DNA from: an uncultured Draconibacterium sp.
Lineage (GTDB): Bacteria > Bacteroidota > Bacteroidia > Bacteroidales > Prolixibacteraceae
NCBI RefSeq assembly: GCF_963677565.1
Contig: NZ_OY781981.1
Location: 3,588,001 to 3,652,000, forward strand
Reading direction: 5' to 3'
DNA length: 64,000 nucleotides
The position numbers and the translations under genes were made by a program. The first letter of the stretch is position 1. Each line of letters starts with the position of its first letter. The notes below the pieces were generated by a model, which had not been told where the DNA came from, did no database searches, and was given only the letters and a program-made list of their open reading frames with translations. Below, piece after piece: positions 26,438-36,600 of this stretch.

Positions 26438-27439
26438 ATGACTAAAAAAGTAATAACATTTGGTGAAGTAATGATGCGCCTTTCTCCACCGGGCAATTCA
26501 AAATTTTCGCAAGCCACTTCTTTCGAACTTGTATATGGAGGAGGTGAGGCGAATGTGGCAATTTCGTGTGCCTATCTTGGCATGAAAGCAGCCCACGTAA
26601 CGCGTTTCCCCGATAATGCGCTGGGAAAAGCTGCTACACAATTTTTGCGTCAGCATTGGCTCAGCACGGAACATGTTTTTTATGGCGGTGATAAAATGGG
26701 CATGTATTTTCTGGAAAAAGGGGCAGTGCACCGGCCCAGCGAAGTGATTTACGAACGCGAAGGTTCGGCTTTCTCTTTAATTGAGCCGTCAATGATAGAT
26801 TGGGAAGATGTCCTGAAAGATGCGGATTGGTTTCATTGGACTGGTATTACGCCCGCAATTTCAGAAGGTCCTGCAATGTGTTGCCTCGATGCAATTAAAA
26901 CCGCGAAAAAGATGGGTATCACAGTTTCTGGCGATATTAATTCGCGTAAAAATATGTGGAAGTATGGTAAAACCATGCACGAAGTTATGCCCGAACTGGT
27001 GCAAAATTGTGATATAGTAATAACCAGCAGCACCGAAATTCATGAAATGTTCGGACTCGGTCAACCGGGAGGAAAATTTCGTGTTTCGGCTAAAGCTTTA
27101 ATGGAAACTTTCCCGAGAATTAAAAAAGTGGTTGGGAAAAACAGGGAATCAGTAAGCGCTTCTCACCAGCAAATACAAGGTAAGATGTGGAACGGAAAAG
27201 AATATATTAAAACTGAAATATTGGACATCACCCACGTTATTGATCGCGTTGGTACCGGTGATGCCTTTGCATCTGGTCTGATTTACGGATTATTGCATTA
27301 TGATGATGTAGAAGCTTTGAACTTTGCTTCAGCTGCTTGTGCACTAAAACATACTGTTCCCGGTGACGTAAATATGGTATCGCTGGAAAACGTACTTAGT
27401 TTAATGGATGGAGACACTTCCGGAGCACTTCGAAGATGA
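26438..27439 (+). CDS. kdgK: 2-keto-3-deoxygluconate kinase (KdgK, copy 2)
   Basis: A 333-residue PfkB kinase at usual KdgK length. TFGEVMMRLSPPG starts the protein, GGGEANVAISCAYLG is the first signature, SGDINSRKNMWK lies mid-protein, and RVGTGDAFASGLIYG carries catalytic Asp275. This is the more canonical of the two KdgK-like enzymes in the window. It should make KDPG from KDG. It lies 59 bases after the second PL7 and 40 before the second PL6, so the cytoplasmic and exported steps are interleaved in one run. Confidence 0.87.
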   Translation: MTKKVITFGEVMMRLSPPGNSKFSQATSFELVYGGGEANVAISCAYLGMKAAHVTRFPDNALGKAATQFLRQHWLSTEHVFYGGDKMGMYFLEKGAVHRPSEVIYEREGSAFSLIEPSMIDWEDVLKDADWFHWTGITPAISEGPAMCCLDAIKTAKKMGITVSGDINSRKNMWKYGKTMHEVMPELVQNCDIVITSSTEIHEMFGLGQPGGKFRVSAKALMETFPRIKKVVGKNRESVSASHQQIQGKMWNGKEYIKTEILDITHVIDRVGTGDAFASGLIYGLLHYDDVEALNFASAACALKHTVPGDVNMVSLENVLSLMDGDTSGALRR

Positions 27440-27479
27440 TTTGACTTTTAAAAAATTGTAGATTCATAAATAAAATAAT

Positions 27480-29795
27480 ATGCATACGACAAAACTAATT
27501 CCAATTCTACTGGCCTTTATACTGTTTTCGTGTACAACACAAGAGCAGGTGAATACTTTAAAGGTTCAAGATGAAAATGAGCTAAAACAAGCTATCAAGG
27601 AGGCACAGCCAGGCGATGAAATCGTTCTTGTAAACGGAACGTGGGAAAATATATCAATTGAGCTTACAGGCAGTGGCTCAAAAGAAAATCCAATTGTATT
27701 GAGAGCCGAAACGCCCGGAGAAGTTTTTATTGAAGGACAGTCGTCGCTAAAATTTGGTGGAAACTTTTGGGTGGTTCACGATATTCATTTCAGAAATGGT
27801 TATACGCCAAACAATGCAGTGGTAGAATTTCGATTAAACAAGACGGTGGCAAATAACTGTGTATTCACGAATTGTGTAATTGAGAATTTTAATCAGCCAC
27901 AGCGAGATACGCAAGATCATTGGGTGGAGTTTTGGGGACGAAATAATGAATTGAGCAACTGTAATATAATTGGCAAATCAAATTCAGGCCCAACTGTTCG
28001 AGTACAATTGAAAGGAAATGAGAGCATTAAAAATTACCATCGTATTATTAACAATCATTTTGGTCCACGTCCGCGTAAAGGTGGGCCTCACGGCGAAACC
28101 TTACAAATAGGAGATAGTGGAACCTCTATGTCGCCAAGTAATACTTTGGTTGCTAATAATTTATTCGACAGATGTAATGGTGAGGTTGAAGTAATCTCAA
28201 GCAAAACCAATTACAACGAGTTCAGAAATAATGTATTCTACAAATGCGAGGGGTCGTTGGTAATGCGCCATGGCAACTACTGCTGGATTGATGGTAACTA
28301 TTTTATTGGCGACAAAAACTCTGACAATATTGGTGGTATACGTATTGTAAATACCGGTCACTGGGTGGTAAACAACTATTTTTACAACCTGAAAGGAAAT
28401 AACTTCAGGGCACCTCTGGCTATAATGAATGGTATTCCAAAATCGCCACTTAACCGTTACAATCAGGTTACCGACGTTGTAGTTGCTTATAATACTTGGG
28501 TAGAGTGTAAATCGCCATGGCATTTTGGTGTTGGTGCTAACCTTAGCCAGGCAGAGGTACTTCCTCCATCTGAAATTCGTTCGGCTCGCCCCACAAGAAC
28601 AGTTGTTGCCAATAACATTGTTTATAGTACTGAAAACGTTTTGGCACCAATAGTTGCGTATGATCAAATTGATGGCGTTGATTTTAAAAGCAATGTGATA
28701 AACAGTAAGGAACTGGCATATGAAAAGCAAAATACTTTCGATTATTGCGATTTTACCATGAACAAAGTAAGCGATTATATTTTTGCTCCATCAGAACAAG
28801 TTTGTGATGTGGAAACGTATAATGGCTTCGAATTTGAGACAATAACTACTGATATACTGGGGAATTCAAGAGTTGAAAAGAATTGCCTTGGAGCAATTTG
28901 TAATATATCGGATAGTAGAGTGGATCTTCTTGATAAAAATAAATATGGAGCCCACTGGTTTTCTGCTGAACAGCAAAATGGAGAACCCAAAAAGTTTAAA
29001 GTTGCATCGGCAGAGGAAATGCTGGCTTCGGTAAAAGATGCTTCATCTGGCGATATAATTGAGCTAACAGCGGGTACATATTCCGTAAATACATCGCTCC
29101 ATATCGATAAAAAGATTACGCTGATTGCAGCCGACGAAAATGCCGAAACAAAGATTATTTATAAAGGCGAAAAGAATACACCGCTATTCCAAATGAATCC
29201 AAACGGGAAGCTGAAGGTTCAAAACATTTTGTTGGAAGGAAACGGAGATAATTTTGCCTTTGCATCACTGCAAAAAAATATGTCGGCCTTGTATGATGTT
29301 GAAGTTCAGAACTGTCGTATCGAAAAGTTTAATTATGTGTTGAAAGCCTATAAAGAGTCGTTTTCTGACAGTATTACTTTTGTTGGATGTGAAATTTTAA
29401 ACTGTGATAACGGCATTGAACTTTCAGAAGAAACCAACGATAAAGGCGATTACAACGTTGAATTTTTAACAGTTGATAATTGTATATTCAGACGTGTGAA
29501 AGCCAATGTAATCGACTACTACAGGGGAGGATATGATGAGTCGACCATTGGAGGAAACTTGTTGGTAACCAACAGTACATTTACGAATTGTGGAGGCCGT
29601 GAAGAGAACGGTATTCTATTAAATACACGTGGTATAGTTAACGTAAATATAGCCGATAATACCTTTAAAAATAATCCGGTTAAACTGGTGGCATTGCTGT
29701 GGGGCGCAAAAAACAATTCATACGCCAATAACGAAATCAGAAACTCGGGGAAAATTGTAGTAGAAGAAAACCTGAAGTTGAAGTTGATGTATTAA
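27480..29795 (+). CDS. Two-domain PL6 alginate lyase lipoprotein
   Basis: A 771-residue lipoprotein (lipobox LFSC, Cys 18). The N-terminal parallel beta-helix (~25-470) carries the PL6 catalytic pair Lys242 (EVISSKT) and Arg263 (LVMRHG), again 21 residues apart. A second beta-helix (~500-771, starting near FKVASAEEMLASV) makes the two-domain arrangement known from exolytic PL6 enzymes of the AlyGC type. It has no type IX tail, in contrast to the PL6 at 15268. Likely a membrane-anchored exolyase acting on imported or surface oligomers. Confidence 0.88.
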   Translation: MHTTKLIPILLAFILFSCTTQEQVNTLKVQDENELKQAIKEAQPGDEIVLVNGTWENISIELTGSGSKENPIVLRAETPGEVFIEGQSSLKFGGNFWVVHDIHFRNGYTPNNAVVEFRLNKTVANNCVFTNCVIENFNQPQRDTQDHWVEFWGRNNELSNCNIIGKSNSGPTVRVQLKGNESIKNYHRIINNHFGPRPRKGGPHGETLQIGDSGTSMSPSNTLVANNLFDRCNGEVEVISSKTNYNEFRNNVFYKCEGSLVMRHGNYCWIDGNYFIGDKNSDNIGGIRIVNTGHWVVNNYFYNLKGNNFRAPLAIMNGIPKSPLNRYNQVTDVVVAYNTWVECKSPWHFGVGANLSQAEVLPPSEIRSARPTRTVVANNIVYSTENVLAPIVAYDQIDGVDFKSNVINSKELAYEKQNTFDYCDFTMNKVSDYIFAPSEQVCDVETYNGFEFETITTDILGNSRVEKNCLGAICNISDSRVDLLDKNKYGAHWFSAEQQNGEPKKFKVASAEEMLASVKDASSGDIIELTAGTYSVNTSLHIDKKITLIAADENAETKIIYKGEKNTPLFQMNPNGKLKVQNILLEGNGDNFAFASLQKNMSALYDVEVQNCRIEKFNYVLKAYKESFSDSITFVGCEILNCDNGIELSEETNDKGDYNVEFLTVDNCIFRRVKANVIDYYRGGYDESTIGGNLLVTNSTFTNCGGREENGILLNTRGIVNVNIADNTFKNNPVKLVALLWGAKNNSYANNEIRNSGKIVVEENLKLKLMY

Positions 29796-29836
29796 TTCTT
29801 TTGGTTGAATGATGTACGAATTTATAACTTGTAAGT

Positions 29837-30706
29837 ATGAAGTTTTTAGCAGCATTGATTCATAAAAATATAGCATCCATTTCTATACTGATTGTGGTTT
29901 TAGGAGTTTGTATTTCATGCTCAAATACACCTGAAATTGTTGTACAGCAAATGAAAATGGAATTACCATCAGGAAAACAATTGTTTAAGGAAGAACTCCT
30001 GCCTGGAGAAATTGCGGATACTAAAATAGAGCACATTGCCTATGTCGGTCCAACGGTGCAAAACCTGCAGCTTTCAGACGAAAATATAAGTATGTTTCTG
30101 TTTGTGAAAGGCAGAGGGATATTAAAAGCCGATACAACTTCGTTTAAATTGGTGCCTGAGTCGATAGCAATTCCAATGACCTACAAAAGCATTACAATTG
30201 AAGTTGATGAAGGAGAGGAGTTACATTTTATTCGTTTTATGAAAAAGCTTTCGGAGCAGGATATTGCTGACCTGAACGGATTCCCGGATGACAGTAAATA
30301 TGATCTTTATTTTACCGAATTTGATGACTGTGAACCTTACACCGAAAAAATAAAGAGCCCGAATACGGTTAGCCGAACAGTGCTACCCGAAGATATAATT
30401 CCGCGGATTGCCCTTGGAACTGTTGAAGCACCAGGTCCAGATGAAGTTGGTGCACACGAGCACGCCATGCTCGACCAACTATTTCTCGGATTAAGTGACA
30501 ACGATATTGTGGTTCATGCCGATGGGGCATCAGCAGAATTTAAAGAATACTCCTTATTGCATATTCCCATTGGTTCCAGTCATTGGGTATCGGTTGATGA
30601 GAATAAACGAATGTACTATTTGTGGATGGATTTTTTTCTGACAAAAGAAGGGCAGGAGTGGCTTAAAACTCACAAGCCAATTAGCACAAATAAAGATGAG
30701 TATTAG
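29837..30706 (+). CDS. Bicupin lipoprotein in alginate locus
   Basis: A 289-residue protein with a long N-terminal hydrophobic segment and a lipobox-like VCISCS (Cys ~28). Two cupin-like halves are visible. The first (~40-140) has lost obvious metal ligands. The second keeps VGAHEHAMLDQ (two His, Gln) and LLHIPIGSSHWV (His), a full cupin metal set like that of KdgF. A membrane-anchored, extracytoplasmic cupin right after PL6 could open or isomerise unsaturated uronates outside the cytoplasm, but this is inference. Alternatives are a sugar-binding or lyase-like cupin. Confidence 0.6.
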   Translation: MKFLAALIHKNIASISILIVVLGVCISCSNTPEIVVQQMKMELPSGKQLFKEELLPGEIADTKIEHIAYVGPTVQNLQLSDENISMFLFVKGRGILKADTTSFKLVPESIAIPMTYKSITIEVDEGEELHFIRFMKKLSEQDIADLNGFPDDSKYDLYFTEFDDCEPYTEKIKSPNTVSRTVLPEDIIPRIALGTVEAPGPDEVGAHEHAMLDQLFLGLSDNDIVVHADGASAEFKEYSLLHIPIGSSHWVSVDENKRMYYLWMDFFLTKEGQEWLKTHKPISTNKDEY

Positions 30707-30734
30707 CACTTTGAAAACTAAAACCATATAAAAA

Positions 30735-31148
30735 ATGAGACAACTCTCTCTGAAAGGAAGAACATTCCCTACAGATCTTAACCATGCCGGCACTGCATTT
30801 GGTGGTTGGGTGATGTCTAAAATGGATAAAGCCGCTTCAATTCAACTTGAGGAAGTGATTAACTCGCCGGCTGTAACTGTTTCGGTTAGTAATCTTAATT
30901 TTATAAAACCGATTCACAACGGAGATGTATTTATGGTTTACACAAAGGTTGACAGGATAGGAAATACATCCATTGATATTGGTGTTGAGTTAATTGTTCG
31001 TTCAAGAGAGGATCTTAGTGAATACAAAGTTACGCAGGGTGTTTTTACCTTTGTAGCAGTTGATGCAAAAGGAAAACCGGTGCAAGTTAGAAGTGTGTTA
31101 AGAAGCTATGTTGCGCCCTACATTATGGAGATGTTGGGAGATAAATAA
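30735..31148 (+). CDS. Hotdog-fold acyl-CoA thioesterase
   Basis: A 137-residue hotdog-domain protein. DLNHAGTAFGGWVMSKMDKAA is the family signature of YciA/BFIT-type acyl-CoA thioesterases (Asn then HxGxxFGG with the helix). NFIKPIHNGDVFMVYTKV is the core strand pair. Cytoplasmic, no signal. It is 28 bases after the bicupin and 20 before the amidohydrolase, so is probably on the same messenger. A link to alginate is not obvious; it may be read-through housekeeping. Confidence 0.75.
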   Translation: MRQLSLKGRTFPTDLNHAGTAFGGWVMSKMDKAASIQLEEVINSPAVTVSVSNLNFIKPIHNGDVFMVYTKVDRIGNTSIDIGVELIVRSREDLSEYKVTQGVFTFVAVDAKGKPVQVRSVLRSYVAPYIMEMLGDK

Positions 31149-31168
31149 TTGGATCATACTATTACGGC

Positions 31169-32098
31169 ATGAGCAAATCTTTTGAAATATTCGATGCCCA
31201 CGCCCATATTATTTATGGCATAAATGGGATCAAGCGAGGGCAAAAAACCGCCACAGCAAAATACGGCAGAATATTATGGAAGAATAAAGAAATCAATTTC
31301 TTACCTCCATTTTTTCATGATACCCGATTTACTGCAGAAACGCTCATTGAAACCATGGATTTTTGTGGTGTTTCAAAAGCTGTATTGTTACAAAATCCGG
31401 TGATCGGGATTTTGAACGACGAAATTCAGCGGGCTATTGAGAAATATCCTGAACGTTTCTATGGCACCGTTCAGGTTGATCCTATGAAAAAGGATGCCTG
31501 CGATGTTATACAAAAGTATGCCTCAGAAAAACAAAATACGCTAAAACTTGAGATAAGCGAAGAGTGGGGGTGGTCGGGTAATTATCCTGAATTTTCGCTC
31601 GTTGGAGAGGAAATGATGGCTGTTTGGGAAACTGTGGCAAAGTTAGACTTGCGGGTAATTATCGATTCCGGTGATATTTTTAATAACGGTTATCAAGTTG
31701 AAAATTTGAGGTCGATAGCAGAAGGTTTTCCTGAAACTAAAATGCTGATTGAACACTTGGGATTTTATCGCAATGGACTTGATGAAGGCGCAAAAAATCG
31801 ACGAAATGAAATGCTTCAGCTCGGGAAAGAGCTGGAAAATGTGTATTTCGGATTTTCTTCTTCTGCAGCTTTTATTAACGACGATTATCCATGCCCGAAA
31901 GCACTGAAATTGCTTCAACAGGCGGTTGAGATAGTTGGTGCCAAAAAGATTCTCTGGGGGAGTGATATTCCTTCAACCATGAAAAAATATACTTACCAAC
32001 AATTGATCGATGTGGTAGCAGAACATGCAGGATTTTTGTCTGAAAAAGAAAAATACGCAATTCTAAATGATAATGCAGAGACCTTCTTTTCCGGCTGA
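31169..32098 (+). CDS. Amidohydrolase-2 family TIM-barrel hydrolase
   Basis: A 309-residue cytoplasmic protein. FDAHAHIIYG at residues 7-16 gives the metal-binding His-x-His of amidohydrolase-2 proteins. Later LIEHLGFY holds a third His and LWGSDIPST the catalytic Asp. Members decarboxylate or hydrolyse small acids and lactones. Substrate unknown. It closes a compact group with the bicupin and thioesterase; 129 bases with no clear hairpin separate it from acetate kinase. Confidence 0.7.
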   Translation: MSKSFEIFDAHAHIIYGINGIKRGQKTATAKYGRILWKNKEINFLPPFFHDTRFTAETLIETMDFCGVSKAVLLQNPVIGILNDEIQRAIEKYPERFYGTVQVDPMKKDACDVIQKYASEKQNTLKLEISEEWGWSGNYPEFSLVGEEMMAVWETVAKLDLRVIIDSGDIFNNGYQVENLRSIAEGFPETKMLIEHLGFYRNGLDEGAKNRRNEMLQLGKELENVYFGFSSSAAFINDDYPCPKALKLLQQAVEIVGAKKILWGSDIPSTMKKYTYQQLIDVVAEHAGFLSEKEKYAILNDNAETFFSG

Positions 32099-32227
32099 TA
32101 GAAGTTGTTTTAAGTTTACCAAATACAATCATCTAGAAATAGTTAACTGACCACGAAAAAGGACTTTGTTACATGTGCAAGGAGTTCGAATTGTGGTAGT
32201 TATACTTGTGATAATAAACTTACTAAT

Positions 32228-33424
32228 ATGAATATACTAGTTGTAAATGCAGGAAGTTCATCAATTAAGTACCAATTAATTGATATGATGACTGAGAAAC
32301 CGCTTTCAAGTGGATTAGTGGAACGGATTGGATTGGATAGTGGAGCAATTAAACATCAAATTTTTGTTGGCAGTAAGGAAAAGAAAATTACGGAGGAGCA
32401 TCCAATACCCAATCATGCAGTGGGGTTAAAACGGGTTGCAGAATTGCTTACAGACAAAGAGATTGGAGTTATTGCTGAACCTTCAGAAATAGAGGTAGTT
32501 GGACATCGGTTAGTACATGGTGGAGAAACTTTTTCCAAAACTGTTGTGATTAATGAAGATGTTAAAGCAAAAGTTAAAGAACTTTTTGCTTTGGCTCCAC
32601 TTCATAATCCGGCCAACTTAACAGGTGTTGAAGTGGCAGAAAAGGTTTTTCCAAATGCTAAACAGGTAGGTGTTTTCGATACCGCTTTTCATCAAACTAT
32701 GCCAGAGGCAGCTTATCGTTATGCAATTCCGGATGCTTTATACAGAGACTTTGGGATACGGAAATACGGTTTTCATGGAACTTCTCATAAATACGTTTCG
32801 GAAAAAGCGGCCAGGTATCTCGAGAAAAAAGATGCAAAAATTATTACTATACATTTAGGAAATGGAGCCTCAATTGCAGCTGTTGATGCCGGTGTTTGTA
32901 TTGATACATCAATGGGAATAGGGCCATTAAATGGCCTTATTATGGGAACACGATCAGGAAGTATTGATCCTTCTATAATTTTTTATCTGGTAGAACAAAA
33001 AGGTTTTACAGTTGAAGAAGTAAATGCAATATTAAATCAAAAAAGTGGAATGTTGGGATTAACCGGGGAAAGCGATATGCGTGATGTTGAAGAACTTTAT
33101 TTTAAGGGTAATAAAAAAGCCAGACTAGCCTATGAAATGTACGCATACCGAATTAAACATTTTATTGGAAGTTATGTTGCTTCGATGAATGGTTTGGATG
33201 CCTTGGTTTTTACTGCCGGAATCGGAGAAAACGACAAACTTGTTCGGAGTTTGGTTTGCAAAAAGATGGAATTCTTTGGTATTCACATTGATGAAGTAAG
33301 AAATGCGGTTCGTAGCAAAGATATAAGGGAAATCAACACCGCTCATTCAAAAACCAAAGTTCTTGTAATTCCGACTAATGAAGAACTGGAAATTGCACAA
33401 CAGTCTTATGAGGTGATTCGATGA
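32228..33424 (+). CDS. ackA: Acetate kinase
   Basis: A 398-residue enzyme at the standard AckA length. ILVVNAGSSSIKYQL at the start, VGHRLVHGGE, VFDTAFHQTMP, HLGNGASIAA, GLTGESDMRDVEE and FTAGIGEND are all present. It makes ATP and acetate from acetyl phosphate. No phosphotransacetylase gene is next to it in this window. It may serve overflow of pyruvate from alginate, or simply be a neighbouring housekeeping gene. The 186 bases after it hold a weak inverted repeat and a candidate promoter for the next gene. Confidence 0.95.
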   Translation: MNILVVNAGSSSIKYQLIDMMTEKPLSSGLVERIGLDSGAIKHQIFVGSKEKKITEEHPIPNHAVGLKRVAELLTDKEIGVIAEPSEIEVVGHRLVHGGETFSKTVVINEDVKAKVKELFALAPLHNPANLTGVEVAEKVFPNAKQVGVFDTAFHQTMPEAAYRYAIPDALYRDFGIRKYGFHGTSHKYVSEKAARYLEKKDAKIITIHLGNGASIAAVDAGVCIDTSMGIGPLNGLIMGTRSGSIDPSIIFYLVEQKGFTVEEVNAILNQKSGMLGLTGESDMRDVEELYFKGNKKARLAYEMYAYRIKHFIGSYVASMNGLDALVFTAGIGENDKLVRSLVCKKMEFFGIHIDEVRNAVRSKDIREINTAHSKTKVLVIPTNEELEIAQQSYEVIR

Positions 33425-33505
33425 TGAGATGTGATTGCAAGAAAATACTGGTTTATAGCATACAGAAAAGAGATTGAGTCTTCGTAACAATATTTTTTTT
33501 GTTGT

Positions 33506-33536
33506 TTTGGAATATTGTCTTCTTGGGTTATCTTTC
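33506..33536 (+). promoter_or_regulatory. Candidate Bacteroidota sigma-ABfr promoter for the hybrid regulator
   Basis: TTTG at 33506-33509 and TATCTTTC at 33529-33536 (consensus TAnnTTTG, one mismatch) are separated by 19 bases, which suits the -33/-7 promoter of this phylum. The start codon of the regulator follows at 33611, leaving a leader of about 70 bases. Confidence 0.4.
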
Positions 33537-33610
33537 GAATAAATTAGTGATTATTTTTTCTGAAGTACAATTTAGTTAGCTAAAGGCAAAAGTTTTATCA
33601 TTTAAATTTC

Positions 33611-36600
33611 ATGTTAATGATAGTTGGTTTTCGTCTTCTATACGTCATTCTTTTAATAATTGCAACCTCATCAAACACCTTATTTGCAGAACGGACATTC
33701 GATGAAATAGATATGTCGGCAGGTTTATCACACAACTCTGCACTGTGCTTGTTGGAAGACCATGATGGATTTTTATGGGTAGGAACCCGTGACGGATTAA
33801 ACAAATTTGATGGCGCAGAATTTGAAATATTTAAACATGAGTTTTTTGACTCTACAAGTTTGATCAATAACCACGTTAACTGCCTATACGAAACCAGGGA
33901 GAATGAATTATGGATAGGAACTGCAAACGGTTTATGTATATACAGTTCGCAAACCAATACCTTTAGAGTTTTTTCTCTTCTAACAGATTCCCATCAATAT
34001 GACTCGTACTACATTCGGACAATTTTCGAAACAAAAGATGGTCGTGTATGGGTAGGTACCACAAATGGATTATATGTTGTTAACAAACAACGTGACAAAG
34101 TAACATATAAATTGATAGAATCCGATGATAACCACCTGGCAAACAACGTGCTTAAAATATATCAGGACAGCAATGGAACATTATGGTTAGGAACTAGCAA
34201 CGGTTTATACTGGAGGCAAGATGAAAAATTTGAACAATATTTTATTGATAAAACAAAAAAGCTGGAAAGACAAGCAATTAGGGAAATAATAGAAGATGAA
34301 GATGGGTATTTATGGTTAGGAACCGAACGTCACGGTATTTACGTGTTAGAAACGGAATCTGATTTCCCCGAAGTAAAATATCAACTAAATATCGAAAATA
34401 GTTTATTATCGTCCAACACCGTGCGTAGTATCTTTCATGAAAATAGTGATAACGTGTGGATTGGTACATTTGCCGGTTTGTGCATATTCAATAAACAATA
34501 TAAAAGCACAACGGTTTTTGATCATTTTCAACGTAACAAAGGCGCTGTTAGTAACAATTCAATTCGCGATATATTGACCGATTCTCAAGGAGGAATATGG
34601 CTTGCCGTTTATCAAGGTGGGTTAAACTATTATCATCCACAGAAAAATTTGCTTCATCATTATTTATGGCAAACACAAAAAAATCCCGAAATAGAAAACA
34701 GAGTAATTTCAGCACTGATTGAAAATGAAAAACAACAACTTTGGCTTGGAAGTGAAGGTGGTGGAGTTTATTTATCAGAAGATGGGGGAATATCAATTAC
34801 AAAAATTATAAATCCAGGAAAGAATACAAATCTTGAAAAAACAGTAAAAGCATTAAGCCAGTACAAGGAGAATTTGTGGATTGGATCTTTAGCTGGCTTA
34901 ACTCACTATAATTTTAAAACACAAAAAAAGATAAATTACTACCATAATCCAAACGATAATAATTCAATAAATCCCGGTCATGTTTTGGCACTGTTTCAGG
35001 AAAACGAAGAAAAAGTTTGGATTGGTACTAATGGAGGCGGAGTGCAGCTTTTTAATCCGTTAACAGGTAGGTTTAAGGACGTAGAACCTTTTGAGAACAA
35101 GCATGTAAGATGTTTTTTAAAGGATTCTAAAGGGGACATATGGATCGGGTGCGAAAGAGAATTATTTGTACTTGATAGTAAATCAAATAAACTAAAAAAT
35201 TTAAATCAGGAAATCGAGAACTGGTTGAACGAAGAAGTAGATGTAATTTTTATACATGAAGATACCAACAAAAACATTTGGTTTGGTGCACGAGGTCGAG
35301 GTCTCTACTTAATAAAAAATAATGAATTACATTGGTTTAATACCGGAAACGGACTCAATGATAATACGGTAAATTCCATGCTTGACGGGGGTGAGAATGT
35401 ATATTGGATAACAACGAACAAGGGACTGTCGAAAATAGAAATAGATGATAGAGAGAATGAAAAAATTAGTATTGAGTCACGAAGCTATGCCGTAAGTGAA
35501 GGAGCACAGGGCATGCAATATTCTTCTAACTGCGCTTTGCAATCATATTCCGGTAAATTATATTTTGGAGGAATTAATGGATTAAATGCTTTCAATCCCA
35601 GGGAGATAAAAGAAATTGAATTTTACCCAAACTTAGTTTTTAAAGAACTTCAAATAGATAATAAACTTATTAAGACTGAAGAAGAAAATTCTCCTTTACA
35701 AAAGGTTTTGAATGAAACCGATAATCTTATACTTCGTTATAATCAGCGTGATTTTTCTATATCATTTGCTGGCATAAACTTCATAAATCCTGATAAAAAC
35801 AATTACCGTTATAGGGTCGTTGGCCTCGATGATGATTGGGTTGAAATGGGCAACCAGAATACTATTAATTTCACCTATTTCCCTGTTGGCACCTACGAAA
35901 TCAGGTTGCAGGTAGCTACAAATCCCCAAAAATGGGGAGCCGACTACCGACAACTTTCTCTTACGGTACTACCTCCTTGGTGGAAAACCTGGTGGGCATT
36001 CTTATTATATAGTTTTGTCCTTGTGGTTTTACTCTCGCTATTCTTTATATTATCACAACGTTGGGCAAAAATGAAGAATCAGTTGGAAATGGAACATTTT
36101 CAACGTGAGAAAGAAAGCGAATTGCATCATTTAAAACTGAAGTTTTATACCGATGTATCTCATGAATTACGAACTCCATTAACCCTTATTCTGGCACCGC
36201 TTGAAAACCTGATTTCGAAGTCAGAATTACCGATTCGTTTTCGCAATCAACTTTCACAAATTCAGAGAAGTGGATTAAGGTTGATGCAATTAGTGAATCA
36301 AATTCTTGATCTCCGCAAACTGGAAACTGGTCATGAAAACCTGCAAGTAGCAAAAGGGAATATCATTCGTTTTTTCTCTGAAATAAGTTTAGCGTTTAAA
36401 GAAGTCGCGACTTCCAAGAATATTGACTTTGAGTTTGAGCCTCTTCGCGAAGAATGTCTGATTTGGTATGATAGAGATAAGCTTGAGATAATTGTGAATA
36501 ACTTGCTATCGAATGCCATAAAGTTTACTCCCGATGGAGGTAAAGTGAAATTAAAACTGAAGAAGATAAGTGGACGTAAAATAGGATTGGAGGCAGTAGG

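Noticed and set aside
28197..28730. 177-codon minus-strand frame opposite PL6
   Set aside because: Shadow frame inside a well-supported lyase gene.
33487..33518. Inverted repeat ACAATATT/AATATTGT after ackA as a terminator
   Set aside because: Pure AT stem with a 16-base loop overlapping the candidate promoter; too weak to call.
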